From: JACRBR01 sp964371355
Lineage (GTDB): Bacteria; Chloroflexota; Dehalococcoidia; DSTF01; JACRBR01
Reading direction: 5' to 3'
DNA length: 64,000 nucleotides
NCBI GenBank assembly: GCA_964371355.1
Contig: CAYJMG010000008.1
Coordinates: 1 to 64,000, forward strand
The notes below the pieces were generated by a model. The model made no database searches and was not told where the DNA came from. It saw nothing but the letters and a program-made list of their open reading frames with translations. This document shows positions 32,334 to 40,790 of this stretch, piece after piece; the stretch's first letter is position 1, and each line of letters opens with the position of its first letter. A program made the position numbers and the translations under genes.

Positions 32334-33560
32334 TCACAGGACGGTCTCCATCATCGTGGCATGATCCGGCATGCCGCTCGTCAGGGGCTGCAGGTACCGG
32401 CGGATGGCCAGCGCCACGGCCGCGCCCTCCCCGGCCGCAGAGGCCGCCTGCTTGGTGCTTCCCCCCCGGCAGTCCCCGGCCGCGAAGATTCCCGGCACGC
32501 TCGTCTGCAGTGTCGCGTCGGTCACGACGAACCCTGCCGGATCCAGCTCCACGAGTTCCCGCACCATCCCTGTATTTGGAGAGAGTCCGATGAACACGAA
32601 CACGCCCTCAGGCTGGACCTCGGTCAATGCGCCCGTCCCCGTATCTCCTAGGACGACCGAGCCCAGCCGCTTGTTCCCCTTGAACTCCACAGGCGTGACG
32701 TTGGTCAGCACCTCGATCTGTGGGTGCTCCTCCACCTTCTGCACCACCACCTTGCTAGCCGAAAGCTGCTTGTCGCGCGTGGCAATCGTTACCTTCCGCG
32801 CGAACTTCGTCAGGAAGATGCTCTCTTCGCCAGCCGAATTGCCTCCGCCGACCACCAGTACGTCCTTCCCGCGGTAGAACGCCCCGTCGCACGTGGCGCA
32901 GAAGTGCACCCCGGCGCCGATGAAGTCCTCTTCGCCCGGCACGCCCAGCCGTCGGTACGTCGATCCCAGCGCCAGCAGCACTCCCCAGGCCCGGTATTCC
33001 CTCCCGTCAGCCGTCCGCACCCACCGGTACTGCCCGTCCATTCCCACGGCCCCCACCTCCTGCGCCTGCAGGATCTCGACGCCGAAGCGCTCCGCCTGCT
33101 GCCGCAGCCGGTCGGCGAACTCGCTCCCGCTGATCCCCTCGGGAAATCCCGGGAAGTTGTCCAACCGTTCCGTCACACCTGCCTGCCCGCCGATCCCGGC
33201 CCGCTCGATCACCAGCGTGTCGATCCCTTCCCGCGCCGCATAGAGTGCCGCGGTCAGTCCTGCCGGCCCGCTGCCCACGACGATCAGGTCGTAGAAGTCG
33301 CTCTTCGCCGCCGTCTGCAGCCCCAACTTGACTGCCAGTTCGGCGTTCGACGGCTCGACCAGCACCGACCCGTCGGCGAACACCAGCGTCGGGATGATCT
33401 GCTTGCCGTCGTTGTAGCGCTCGACGGTCGCCTGCCCCTCAGCGTCGCCGTCGATGTCCACGAACTCATAGTGCACGCGCTGCTCACCGAAGAACTTCTT
33501 CGTGCGTTTGCAGTCGCTGCACCAGGCGGTGCCGTACATCGTGATCTCGGTATGTGACAT
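32334..33560 (-). CDS. glutaredoxin-thioredoxin reductase fusion
   Basis: A 408-residue disulfide reductase. Residues 1-80 are a mycoredoxin/glutaredoxin-like domain with the redox pair Cys14-x2-Cys17 (WCSDCKRT) and the cis-Pro strand QIIPTLVFADGS. Residues 90-400 are a low-molecular-weight thioredoxin reductase: FAD site VVGSGPAGLTAAL, redox centre CATCDGAF, NADP(H) site VVGGGNSAGEE, and FAAGDCRG. The fused domain may be the direct substrate of the reductase, making a self-contained NADPH-to-thiol relay. ATG at 33560 has AGGAGCGGAC upstream. Confidence 0.93.
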   Translation of the reverse strand: MSHTEITMYGTAWCSDCKRTKKFFGEQRVHYEFVDIDGDAEGQATVERYNDGKQIIPTLVFADGSVLVEPSNAELAVKLGLQTAAKSDFYDLIVVGSGPAGLTAALYAAREGIDTLVIERAGIGGQAGVTERLDNFPGFPEGISGSEFADRLRQQAERFGVEILQAQEVGAVGMDGQYRWVRTADGREYRAWGVLLALGSTYRRLGVPGEEDFIGAGVHFCATCDGAFYRGKDVLVVGGGNSAGEESIFLTKFARKVTIATRDKQLSASKVVVQKVEEHPQIEVLTNVTPVEFKGNKRLGSVVLGDTGTGALTEVQPEGVFVFIGLSPNTGMVRELVELDPAGFVVTDATLQTSVPGIFAAGDCRGGSTKQAASAAGEGAAVALAIRRYLQPLTSGMPDHATMMETVL

Positions 33561-33687
33561 GTCCGCTCCTCTGCAGCCGTGCACGGTATGTGTATGTTCG
33601 TGAAGTCCAACACGAAAGAGTGTCGGCGGCGCGCCTGGCGTTACGCCGGAGCCGGGCCCGGCAACGCATCCGGTTGTCGACCGAATG

Positions 33688-34317
33688 CTACTCGCGGATC
33701 AACACCGCCCTCGCCGGCGCGCCATCGCTTCCGGCCAGCAGCAACGGCAGACAGACGAGCTGGTACGCCCCCGGCTCCACTCGCCGCAGGTCCAGTCCTT
33801 CGAGGATGACGACCCCTGCCTCCAGCAGCGCCACGTGCGTCGCTACGCCGTTCCCTTTCGGTCCGATCGACAGGTAGTCGATACCCACCAGCTTCACGCC
33901 GCGCGCGACCAGCGCCTTGGCCGCGTCGCCCGTCAGCGCGATGAAGTCAGCCGAGAACCGTTCCAGATCCCAGAGTCGCGAGTTGGGGGTTTTGAAGATC
34001 ACCCGCTCGGCGCCCGGCGATATCGCCAGCCGGTCGAGTGCCGCTGCATCGATGTGCCCCTTCTCCCCTGTCGCATCAACCACCTGCGCCGGGCCGATCA
34101 TCGCCTCCAGTGGTGCCGTCTCCATCGCCGGCGCCCCGTCGATGAAATGCACGGGCGCGTCGATGTGTGTCCCCGTGTGGACGCCGCAGTCCAAGCGGCT
34201 CACGTTCGCCGACGACCCGGATGCGATCGCCTTCACCCGCTCCAGGTGCACGTCAGGGTCGCCGTCGTACACGATCATGCCCGGCCGCACCGGCACCGAG
34301 ACGTCGATGAATTTCAT
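33688..34317 (-). CDS. cyclase-family metal hydrolase (kynurenine formamidase-like)
   Basis: A 209-residue metal-dependent hydrolase of the cyclase/KynB family. The metal-binding motif HTGTHIDAPVHF is intact, and Asp residues of VGIDYLSIGP and the late THVALLEAGV helix, with its His, complete the site. Kynurenine formamidases share all these, but no kynurenine genes lie nearby, so the substrate is uncertain. It is likely a single-gene unit. Confidence 0.88.
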   Translation of the reverse strand: MKFIDVSVPVRPGMIVYDGDPDVHLERVKAIASGSSANVSRLDCGVHTGTHIDAPVHFIDGAPAMETAPLEAMIGPAQVVDATGEKGHIDAAALDRLAISPGAERVIFKTPNSRLWDLERFSADFIALTGDAAKALVARGVKLVGIDYLSIGPKGNGVATHVALLEAGVVILEGLDLRRVEPGAYQLVCLPLLLAGSDGAPARAVLIRE

Positions 34318-34360
34318 ATTCCCTCCGGCCAGAGCATACCTTGGCTCGAGGAGGTACTGC

Positions 34361-35281
34361 CTATTGAGATGAAGGGGTGTGAGTCTGGATTTCGGGCGAT
34401 TCGAACAAGATACGCGTTTCAGCCTCAGCCGCGGTCATGCGCCGCGGCAGACGCCCCATCAGCCATCCATGCTCCGGAGCGAACAGCCAGACCAGCCCAA
34501 AGAATGCTGTTGCCACCAGCACGATCATCCCGCCCGCGGCCACGTCGTTGTGATAGGAGATGAACAGGCCAAGGACGCCCGAAAAGGCCCCGATCCCCGC
34601 GCTCAGCAGGATCATCACCGGGAACCGCTCGGTCAGCAGCCGCGCCGACGCGGCCGGCGTCACAAGCATCGCTACCACCAGGATGTTGCCGACCGCCCGC
34701 AGCGATACCACGATGGTCAGGGAGATCATCACCAGCAGCAGCAGATCCAGCCAGAACACCGGAAGCCCCATTGCTTGCGCCGCCACCCGGTCGAACGACG
34801 TGATCAGCAGTTCCTTGTAGAACAGCACCATCAACACGATCACGATCGCGCCCACGATCGCCGACAGCCAGATATCGTTCGTCGTTACGCCCAGCACGTT
34901 GCCGAAGAGGAATGACGCAAGGTCCCGTGTGAAGTTCTTCGATGACGAGATGAGGACGACACCAAGTGCGAACGTTCCTGCGAACAGCACGCCAATCGCG
35001 GAGTCCTCCTTCACGCGGGCATTCGTGGCGATCACCGCGATTCCTGCGGATGTGAGCACTCCAAATGCTAGTGCGCCCAGGAAGATACTGTGGCCCAGCA
35101 AGAACGCGATCACGATGCCGGGAAAGATCGCGTGCGAAAGCGCATCACCGATGAACGACAGCCCCCGCAGGACGATGTACGCGCCGATAGCACCAGTCAC
35201 CGCGCCCATGAGGATCACCTCTATGAGCGCGCGCTTCATGAACTCGTATTGCAGCGGGTCTGTAACGTAGTCGAATGGCAT
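34361..35281 (-). CDS. Zn/Mn ABC transporter permease (ZnuB/MntB type)
   Basis: A 306-residue integral membrane protein with eight to nine hydrophobic segments, typical of the ABC-3 family. LSFIGDALSHAIFPGIVIAF split around residues 40-60 and RAVGNILVVAMLVTPAA near 210 are signature helices. It would carry a divalent metal (zinc or manganese) across the inner membrane with the ATPase encoded just upstream. Its ATG overlaps the ATPase stop by one base. Confidence 0.93.
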   Translation of the reverse strand: MPFDYVTDPLQYEFMKRALIEVILMGAVTGAIGAYIVLRGLSFIGDALSHAIFPGIVIAFLLGHSIFLGALAFGVLTSAGIAVIATNARVKEDSAIGVLFAGTFALGVVLISSSKNFTRDLASFLFGNVLGVTTNDIWLSAIVGAIVIVLMVLFYKELLITSFDRVAAQAMGLPVFWLDLLLLVMISLTIVVSLRAVGNILVVAMLVTPAASARLLTERFPVMILLSAGIGAFSGVLGLFISYHNDVAAGGMIVLVATAFFGLVWLFAPEHGWLMGRLPRRMTAAEAETRILFESPEIQTHTPSSQ

Positions 35282-36138
35282 TACGCGTCACCCCCACCCA
35301 CCTTCGCGTGACTGTGCTGGTGATGCGCATGATCGCCGGTGTGGTGCGTGTGCATGGGTTCGTCGGTGTTGGCGCGGCCGAGCATGATGACTGGCCCGCC
35401 GTAGGTCTGTGAGAGGTTTTCCGCCGTGTAGGTCTCGTCGAGTGGCCCGTACGACACCATCCGCTCGTTCACGCAGCAAAGGCAGTCACATGCGCACGAT
35501 GCGCTGACGAGGTCGTGCGTAGCCAGCAATACGATCCTCCCCGTCGCTCGCTGCTCTTCGATAACCGCCAGAATTACATCCTGCGTGGCGGCATCGATCC
35601 CGTTCATCGGCTCGTCCAGGAGTAACACGTCTGCTTCTTGTGCCAGAGCCCGCGCGATGAATACCCGCTGTTGCTGCCCGCCGGAGAGCTGTCCGATCTG
35701 TCGGTTGCGAAACTCCGCCATCCCGACCCGCTCCAGCATATTGAGTACGACCTCCCGGTCGCCGCTTCCCGGTCGACGCAACCAGCCAGTTTTGGGATAT
35801 CGGCCCATCATCACCACGTCGTAAACGGTCACCGGGAAGTCCCAGTCGACGGCCTCGCGCTGCGGTACGTACGCCATGTGGGATCGCATAGTGGAGGCTG
35901 GGTGCCCGAACAGAGAGATCGTTCCCCTCACCACGGGTGCAATGCCAAGTACCGCCTTTAGCAGCGTGCTCTTCCCGCCGCCGTTCGGGCCGATCACACC
36001 AATCGCTTGACCCTTGCGGATATCGGCCTGCACGCCCTGCAACACAACCTTGCGCCCGTATGCCACCGTCAGGTCCCGTATGGCAAGGCAGTCGTCGTGG
36101 GATGAGCCGTTTGTTGCGCTCCGTGGCGTTAGGACCAT
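35281..36138 (-). CDS. Zn/Mn ABC transporter ATP-binding protein
   Basis: A 285-residue ABC ATPase with Walker A GPNGGGKST (50-58), signature LSGGQQQR, Walker B LLLDEP and the switch His in LLATHD. Unlike common ZnuC/MntB ATPases it has a dense cysteine run just after the switch (CACDCLCC) and a His-rich tail (HTHHTGDHAHHQHSH), which suggests metal sensing or storage on the cytosolic side. ATG at 36138 is used; a GTG at 36159, two bases after the binding-protein stop, is an alternative start by coupling. Confidence 0.92.
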   Translation of the reverse strand: MVLTPRSATNGSSHDDCLAIRDLTVAYGRKVVLQGVQADIRKGQAIGVIGPNGGGKSTLLKAVLGIAPVVRGTISLFGHPASTMRSHMAYVPQREAVDWDFPVTVYDVVMMGRYPKTGWLRRPGSGDREVVLNMLERVGMAEFRNRQIGQLSGGQQQRVFIARALAQEADVLLLDEPMNGIDAATQDVILAVIEEQRATGRIVLLATHDLVSASCACDCLCCVNERMVSYGPLDETYTAENLSQTYGGPVIMLGRANTDEPMHTHHTGDHAHHQHSHAKVGGGDA

Positions 36139-36160
36139 GATGCTAGCCTGCCGGTACACT

Positions 36161-37150
36161 TCATTTCAGCGCGTCGGCAATCTTACGGGCGTTAGATAGC
36201 AGCATCCCATGCACCGTCTCAGCCCCGGAACCGGGCTCCCCAAGCGAATCCCCGTACAGGTCGTCGACGATGATGACCCCGGCGTCATTGGCCAGTGTTC
36301 GAGCTAGCTCGGCATTAACGCTTGATTCCGCGAAGATCGCTCTGACGCCCTCCCTTTCGATGGTCTCCAGCAATGCGACAGTGTCCTCGGCGGACGGTTC
36401 CGCCTCCGTGGAAGAGCTCGGTATCACCGCACCCACGATCTCCAGCCCGAAGGCATCCGCGAAATAGCCGAAGGCGTCGTGGTTTGTGACCAACTTGCGA
36501 TTCTGTGCAGGTATCTCACCGATAATCGCGTCGATCTCGGCCTTGGTCCTGTCCAGTTCGGCCCGATAATCGGCAGCGCTCGCATCGTAAGCGCTCTTGT
36601 TCGCTTCGTCCGCGTGGTCGAGCGCCTCCGCGATGTTATCCACCATGATCGTCACTCGATCCGGATCGTGCCAAACGTGCGGATCGAGGCCCCCGTCCTC
36701 TTCATCCTCGTTCCCTTCCCCCGTTTCCTCGTCCGCATGCTCGAGTGCGGGAGGTTCCAGCTCGATCCCTTCCGTTACCGTCACGACCCTTGCGTTCGAG
36801 CCCGATTCGAGCGTGTCGTCGAGCCAGTTGTCGAGGCCTATGCCATGACGGAGGATCAGGTCCGCATCCTCGATTGCTGCCAAGTCGCTCGCCGTCGGCT
36901 CGAATTCGTGGGCGTCTGCGCCGGCCGGCAGGATCCCAGTCAGTTGGATGTGGTCGCTTCCGACTTCTCGAGTCAGGGCCTCAATCTGTGTAGTAGTGGC
37001 AACCACCCTTAGTCGATCGTCAGAGCGGTCCTCGCTGTTCCCGCCGCATGCCGCTGCCGCCCACGCGAGCACAAGCAAGAAAGCGACGAGGGGCAAGGTG
37101 ATACGTCGTGTAACTGCGTTGGAGGCCGTCCGCCGGGCTGATCCTGTCAA
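36161..37150 (-). CDS. Zn/Mn ABC transporter substrate-binding lipoprotein (ZnuA-like)
   Basis: A 329-residue cluster A-I binding lipoprotein with a lipobox ending LAWAAAAC. Metal-binding His residues appear in DAHEFEPT, LDPHVWHDP and TNHDAFGYF, and the Asp near the end in VDDLYGD. An acidic/His linker (residues about 140-160, EETGEGNEDEED) lies where ZnuA proteins carry their metal-collecting loop. TTG at 37150 is chosen because GAGGAG lies five bases upstream; a TTG at 37162 is possible. It follows the Fur-family gene by 16 bases. Confidence 0.9.
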   Translation of the reverse strand: MTGSARRTASNAVTRRITLPLVAFLLVLAWAAAACGGNSEDRSDDRLRVVATTTQIEALTREVGSDHIQLTGILPAGADAHEFEPTASDLAAIEDADLILRHGIGLDNWLDDTLESGSNARVVTVTEGIELEPPALEHADEETGEGNEDEEDGGLDPHVWHDPDRVTIMVDNIAEALDHADEANKSAYDASAADYRAELDRTKAEIDAIIGEIPAQNRKLVTNHDAFGYFADAFGLEIVGAVIPSSSTEAEPSAEDTVALLETIEREGVRAIFAESSVNAELARTLANDAGVIIVDDLYGDSLGEPGSGAETVHGMLLSNARKIADALK

Positions 37151-37166
37151 GGTGCTCCTCAACCTT

Positions 37167-37649
37167 CTAGAGATTTTGCGTTCGTGTCGACGCCATCGAG
37201 GCCGGTGGTCTCGGAGCTTGCAGCAACCGGCACGCCTGGCACCGGCCGTACACCTCCAGCCAGTGCCCCTCGATCTCGTACGACGTAGCCTGCTGCAGTT
37301 CGCGCACCAGCGCGTTCACGTCGCAGTTGCTGAAGTCCTCCACCCGCCCGCAGTTCGTGCATACCAGGTGGTGGTGGTGGCGGCCGGTGCTCAGGCGGTA
37401 GTGCAGCGTCCCGTCGTCCAGGAGCACGCGGCACACGATATTCAGATCCTGCAGGATCTTCATGGTCCGGAAGACGGTCGCCCGCCCCACCTTCCGCGTC
37501 GACCGCAGGATGTCGTCGACGGTGAAGTGGCCCTGTTGCGAAAGCACCGCGTCCAGCACCCGCCGCCTGCTCGACGTAATGCGGTGGCCTCGCATCTCCA
37601 GCCGCTCGATCACCAGTTCGACCTCGGAAAGTCCAGCTTGTTGAGACAT
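37167..37649 (-). CDS. Fur-family metalloregulator (Zur-like)
   Basis: A 160-residue regulator with the N-terminal winged helix (RITSSRRRVLDAVLSQQGHFTVDDIL, split across helices, then VGRATVFRTMKIL) and the metal region HHHHLVCTNCGRVEDF, with a second CxxC (CQAC) near the end. Two CxxC pairs give a structural zinc site; the His cluster gives the sensing site. Being first in the operon with a zinc-type transporter suggests Zur, though a manganese role is not excluded. Two palindromes lie at and just upstream of its start codon. Confidence 0.9.
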   Translation of the reverse strand: MSQQAGLSEVELVIERLEMRGHRITSSRRRVLDAVLSQQGHFTVDDILRSTRKVGRATVFRTMKILQDLNIVCRVLLDDGTLHYRLSTGRHHHHLVCTNCGRVEDFSNCDVNALVRELQQATSYEIEGHWLEVYGRCQACRLLQAPRPPASMASTRTQNL

Positions 37650-37678
37650 CGTCTCATCCTAATTGAGACATAGTCTCT
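37642..37678. promoter_or_regulatory. paired palindromes at the head of the Fur-transporter operon
   Basis: GAGAC-N3-GTCTC occurs twice, at 37643-37655 and 37665-37677, centred exactly 22 bp (two helical turns) apart. The first covers the Fur-family start codon. Binding there would repress the whole four-gene operon, so this is the likely autoregulatory operator. It is not the classical Fur box. Confidence 0.65.
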
Positions 37679-37718
37679 GGTCAAGCGGTTGTGCGAGGCC
37701 CTCCTTGCGGGCAGCCAA

Positions 37719-38837
37719 CTAAAGGAAACGAGCCGGCGAGAACTCGGTCGCTGTCCCGCCCCAGTCGCCCTCCAGGCCCCTCACCACGAGCCGGCCGGTG
37801 ATCGGCCCCAACAGGATCCCGTTCCGATAATGCCCCGTCGCCGCGATCGCGTTCTCCCACCCCGGCAGCGGTCCGATGATCGGCAGCCCGTCCGGCGTCC
37901 CCGGCCGTAGCCCCGCCCAGTCGAAGTGATGCTGCGCCGCCACCAGTTGCGGCACCAGCCGGTTTGCCATCCTCCGCATCGCGCGCATCCCCGCCTTCGT
38001 CGTCCGTCGGCGGAACCCCACGTCCTCCACCGTCGCGCCCGCGAACACCAATCCGTTCACGCGCGGCACCAGGTACCCCTCCGGTCCCCACACGACGCCC
38101 CGGATCGGGCACCGCATCCCTCCCAGCGCGATCATCTGTCCGCGCACCGGCCGCACGGGGATCGGTCCCGCATCCGTCTGACCGCCCGGCAGCTTCTGCG
38201 CCAGCTGCCCGCTCCTCGCCCCCGCTGCGATCACTACCGCATCGCACGCGACCTCGCCGTCTGGCGTCCGTACCGCCGTCACGCGGTCGCCGGCTGTGCG
38301 GAACCCCACCACCCGCGACCGCTGCGTGATCGCGACCCCGAGCGCCTCTGCCGCGCGCTCCAGGCCCAGCGCCAGCATCTGGTTACTCACGCTTCCCTCG
38401 CTCGCCGAGTGAATCCCGCCGATCACTCGGTCGCTGATACGCGGCTCCGCTTCGCGACACTCGGCTCCGTCGAACAGCTCGAGGTCATGCCCGCAACCGG
38501 CCAGCCACGCCTTCCGCCCTTGCAGCTCGCCGAATTGTTCCCGGGTGAACGCCACCTTCAGGATCCCATCCAGCCGCAGCTCGATGTCGAATCCGCACAG
38601 GCGCTCCAGTTCCGCGACTTTCTCCGGCATCTCGTGCAGGGCGCGCGTGCCCAGCTCAAACATCGCGCCCGGTCCGTGGGACTCGATCATTGGCGCCAGC
38701 ATCCCCGCCGCCGCGTTGGTCGCCTGCATGCCGGTCTTGCCGTACTCCAGCAGCGTCACACGCAGCCCCGCGCGCGCCGCTTCGTATGCGCAGGCCAGGC
38801 CCACGATCCCACCGCCCACGATCACTACGTCGCTCAC
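37719..38837 (-). CDS. thiO: glycine oxidase ThiO
   Basis: A 372-residue FAD-dependent amine oxidase that converts glycine to iminoglycine for thiazole synthesis. The FAD motif VVIVGGGIVGLACAYEAA begins at residue 4. GMLAPMIE, the HSASEGSVSNQ region and the C-terminal GLRPGTPDGLPIIGP and GHYRNGILLGP are typical of ThiO. The GTG start overlaps the thiS stop by three bases (GTGA). It is the last gene of the thiamine operon. Confidence 0.93.
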   Translation of the reverse strand: MSDVVIVGGGIVGLACAYEAARAGLRVTLLEYGKTGMQATNAAAGMLAPMIESHGPGAMFELGTRALHEMPEKVAELERLCGFDIELRLDGILKVAFTREQFGELQGRKAWLAGCGHDLELFDGAECREAEPRISDRVIGGIHSASEGSVSNQMLALGLERAAEALGVAITQRSRVVGFRTAGDRVTAVRTPDGEVACDAVVIAAGARSGQLAQKLPGGQTDAGPIPVRPVRGQMIALGGMRCPIRGVVWGPEGYLVPRVNGLVFAGATVEDVGFRRRTTKAGMRAMRRMANRLVPQLVAAQHHFDWAGLRPGTPDGLPIIGPLPGWENAIAATGHYRNGILLGPITGRLVVRGLEGDWGGTATEFSPARFL

Positions 38838-39046
38838 TGCGCGCCCCCGCCGACCATGCGCACGATCTCGATCACATCCCCTTCCCTCACGACGGCCCCG
38901 CCGTACGCGGTCTTCGGAATCACGTCACCGTTGATCGCCACCGCCACCAGCTTCGGGTTGACGTCGTTCGCCGCCAGAAACGCCGGCAGTGGCATCTCGG
39001 CGCCGCCGGCAGTCGTGCGAACCTTCCCATTGACTGTGACCTTCAT
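38834..39046 (-). CDS. thiS: sulfur carrier protein ThiS, with two extra C-terminal residues
   Basis: A 70-residue ubiquitin-like sulfur carrier for the thiazole moiety of thiamine. The fold is intact (VTVNGKVRTT, VAVAINGDVIPK, GDVIEIVRMVGGG). Functional ThiS ends in Gly-Gly, whose carboxylate is adenylated and thiolated; here the frame ends GGG-Ala-Gln. Two residues would have to be removed before activation. The start overlaps the thiE stop (ATGA) and the stop overlaps thiO (GTGA). Confidence 0.9.
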   Translation of the reverse strand: MKVTVNGKVRTTAGGAEMPLPAFLAANDVNPKLVAVAINGDVIPKTAYGGAVVREGDVIEIVRMVGGGAQ

Positions 39047-39711
39047 GACCCGGTGCGTCCCACGGCAGCTTCAATGGCTCGCCGGATGGCGCCAGCATGC
39101 GCGCGCGCATCCGTCGCATCCAGGATCGCGCTCACCACCGCCACGCCGGACGCCCCCGCCCGGACCACGCTGTCCGCGTTCACCACGGTGATGCCGCCGA
39201 TCGCGACCACGGGCACGCGGATCGCCGCGCACACCGTGCGCACGCCATCAAGCCCGAGCGGCACGATGCCCGGCTTCGAGAGCGTCGCGAACGCCGTGCC
39301 CAGTTGGATCATGTCAGCGCCGTTGTCCTCCGCGGCCACGGCGTCCTCGACGCTGTGCACGGCCACCGAGATTAGCGCGTGCTCGCCAAGGCTGGAGCGA
39401 GCGTCGCCGACGGTCGGCCCGTTCGATGGCAGGTGGATGCCGTCAGCCCGCAATGTGCGGGCTGCCTCAACGTCGCCGTTCACCAAGAAGAGCGCCCGCC
39501 CGGCGATCGCGGCCTGCACGCGCAAGCCCAGTTCAACCAGTTCTGCGGTCCGGAGATGTTTCTCTCTAAGTTGGACGACGTTCACGCCCCCGAGCACGGC
39601 TTCCCGCACTAGGTGGTCGAGCTCGATCGCCGGTCGCCTCCCCCGCAGGCGGAGTCCGTCGGTGACGAGCACGAGGGCAGGGTATGGCAGGGAGGGACGC
39701 GCGGACGCCAT
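39043..39711 (-). CDS. thiE: thiamine-phosphate synthase ThiE
   Basis: A 222-residue TIM-barrel enzyme joining HMP-PP and thiazole phosphate. VQLREKHL is the pyrophosphate-binding strand. IHLPSNGP, ISVAVHS, GADMIQLGTAF and VVAIGGIT are the remaining core motifs. The Ser of the usual S-C-H is Ala-Val-His here, a mild change. ATG at 39711 overlaps the thiG stop (TGATG). It lies in the middle of the thiamine operon. Confidence 0.93.
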   Translation of the reverse strand: MASARPSLPYPALVLVTDGLRLRGRRPAIELDHLVREAVLGGVNVVQLREKHLRTAELVELGLRVQAAIAGRALFLVNGDVEAARTLRADGIHLPSNGPTVGDARSSLGEHALISVAVHSVEDAVAAEDNGADMIQLGTAFATLSKPGIVPLGLDGVRTVCAAIRVPVVAIGGITVVNADSVVRAGASGVAVVSAILDATDARAHAGAIRRAIEAAVGRTGS

Positions 39712-40499
39712 CAGTTCGTCTTCGCTAGCTCCGGCACACCCTCGGTCGGGCTGCTCGCGCTCGCGTACGGCTTCGCGGGGATCCGCCCCGCCCGGTACGC
39801 TTCTCGTCCGGCCTGGACGGCCTTCCGCATCGCTGCCGCCATCAGCGCCGGATCCTGCGCTTTCGCGACCGCGGTATTCACCAGCACCGCGTCGGCGCCG
39901 ACCTCCATCGCCAGCGCAGCGTCGGACGGCGCCCCAATCCCCGCATCGACGACCACCGGCACCTTCGCGTTCTCGATGATGATCTTGATCTCGTCCAGCG
40001 TCAGGATCCCCTGTCCCGACCCGATCGCCGATCCCAGTGGCATGACCGTTGCGCACCCGGCTTCTTCGAGATGCTTCGCCAGGATTGGGTCGGCGTGGAT
40101 ATACGGCAGCACCACGAAGCCCTCCGCCAGCAGCTGCTCCGCCGCCCGCAGCGTGCCAATGGGGTCGGGCAGCAGGTACTTCGGGTCCGGGATCACCTCC
40201 AACTTCACCCAGTTCGAGCCTGTCACTTCGCGCCCCAGCCGCGCCGTAAGCAGCGCTTCCTCAACGGTCTTACAGCCTGCCGTGTTCGGCAGCACGTTGT
40301 GCTTCCCCCAGTCGATGTAGTCCAGCTCCGTTCTTGCGTTCGGATTGTCAAGGTCGAGCCGTCTGATCGCCACCGTCACGAGTTCGGTGCCTGACGCCTC
40401 CAGAGCTGCGACACAGACCTCCGGAGACGCGTACTTGCCCGTCCCCAGGAACAGCCGCGACGAAAACGTCTTCCCCGCGATCGTCAGCGCTTCACTCAT
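39711..40499 (-). CDS. thiG: thiazole synthase ThiG
   Basis: A 262-residue barrel enzyme that forms the thiazole ring from DXP, iminoglycine and ThiS-thiocarboxylate. Lys99 in NWVKLEVI is the Schiff-base lysine. RLFLGTGKY, LPNTAGC, VMPLGSAIGSGQG, VDAGIGAPSDAA and VLVNTAVA are family motifs. ATG at 40499 has an AGGTGACGGAG ribosome site; the start is about 50 bases after a 9-bp hairpin. Confidence 0.95.
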   Translation of the reverse strand: MSEALTIAGKTFSSRLFLGTGKYASPEVCVAALEASGTELVTVAIRRLDLDNPNARTELDYIDWGKHNVLPNTAGCKTVEEALLTARLGREVTGSNWVKLEVIPDPKYLLPDPIGTLRAAEQLLAEGFVVLPYIHADPILAKHLEEAGCATVMPLGSAIGSGQGILTLDEIKIIIENAKVPVVVDAGIGAPSDAALAMEVGADAVLVNTAVAKAQDPALMAAAMRKAVQAGREAYRAGRIPAKPYASASSPTEGVPELAKTN

Positions 40500-40541
40500 C
40501 TCCGTCACCTCGCGTTCCCACAATGAACCACGTCCCCGTAC

Positions 40542-40563
40542 GGACAGGTCTTTAGACCTGTCC
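40542..40563 (-). terminator. intercistronic hairpin in the thiamine operon
   Basis: GGACAGGTC and GACCTGTCC form a perfect 9-bp stem with loop TTTA. On the transcript the TAA stop codon of the upstream small gene sits in the loop. There is no T tract, so it may set message stability or partial termination before thiG. Confidence 0.5.
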
Positions 40564-40788
40564 CGACCGCCGTTCCTGATCCGACGCCTCGAGACTCGCC
40601 CGTAGCCGGCGTACCAGTGGCACGCCTGCCGCCGCCACGAACACCATCGCCGATGCGATCCCCGCCGTCAGCCAGTCACGCTCCACGATCGCCCACGCGG
40701 TGAGGCAGGAGAAAGCAGCTGCCATGACCACTGAGAACCACGGAGGGCCGTATCCCGACTTCGCGTACCGTCTCCAGATGAACTGCAT
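40552..40788 (-). CDS. small two-helix membrane protein in the thiamine operon
   Basis: A 78-residue protein with two membrane helices (FSVVMAAAFSCLTAWAIV and WLTAGIASAMVFVAAAGVPLV), a basic N-terminus and a charged, cytosolic-looking tail. I do not recognise it. It follows the next small membrane gene by two bases, inside the TPP-riboswitch transcript, so a role in uptake of a thiamine precursor is conceivable but unproven. Confidence 0.65.
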   Translation of the reverse strand: MQFIWRRYAKSGYGPPWFSVVMAAAFSCLTAWAIVERDWLTAGIASAMVFVAAAGVPLVRRLRASLEASDQERRSGQV

Positions 40789-40790
40789 CC

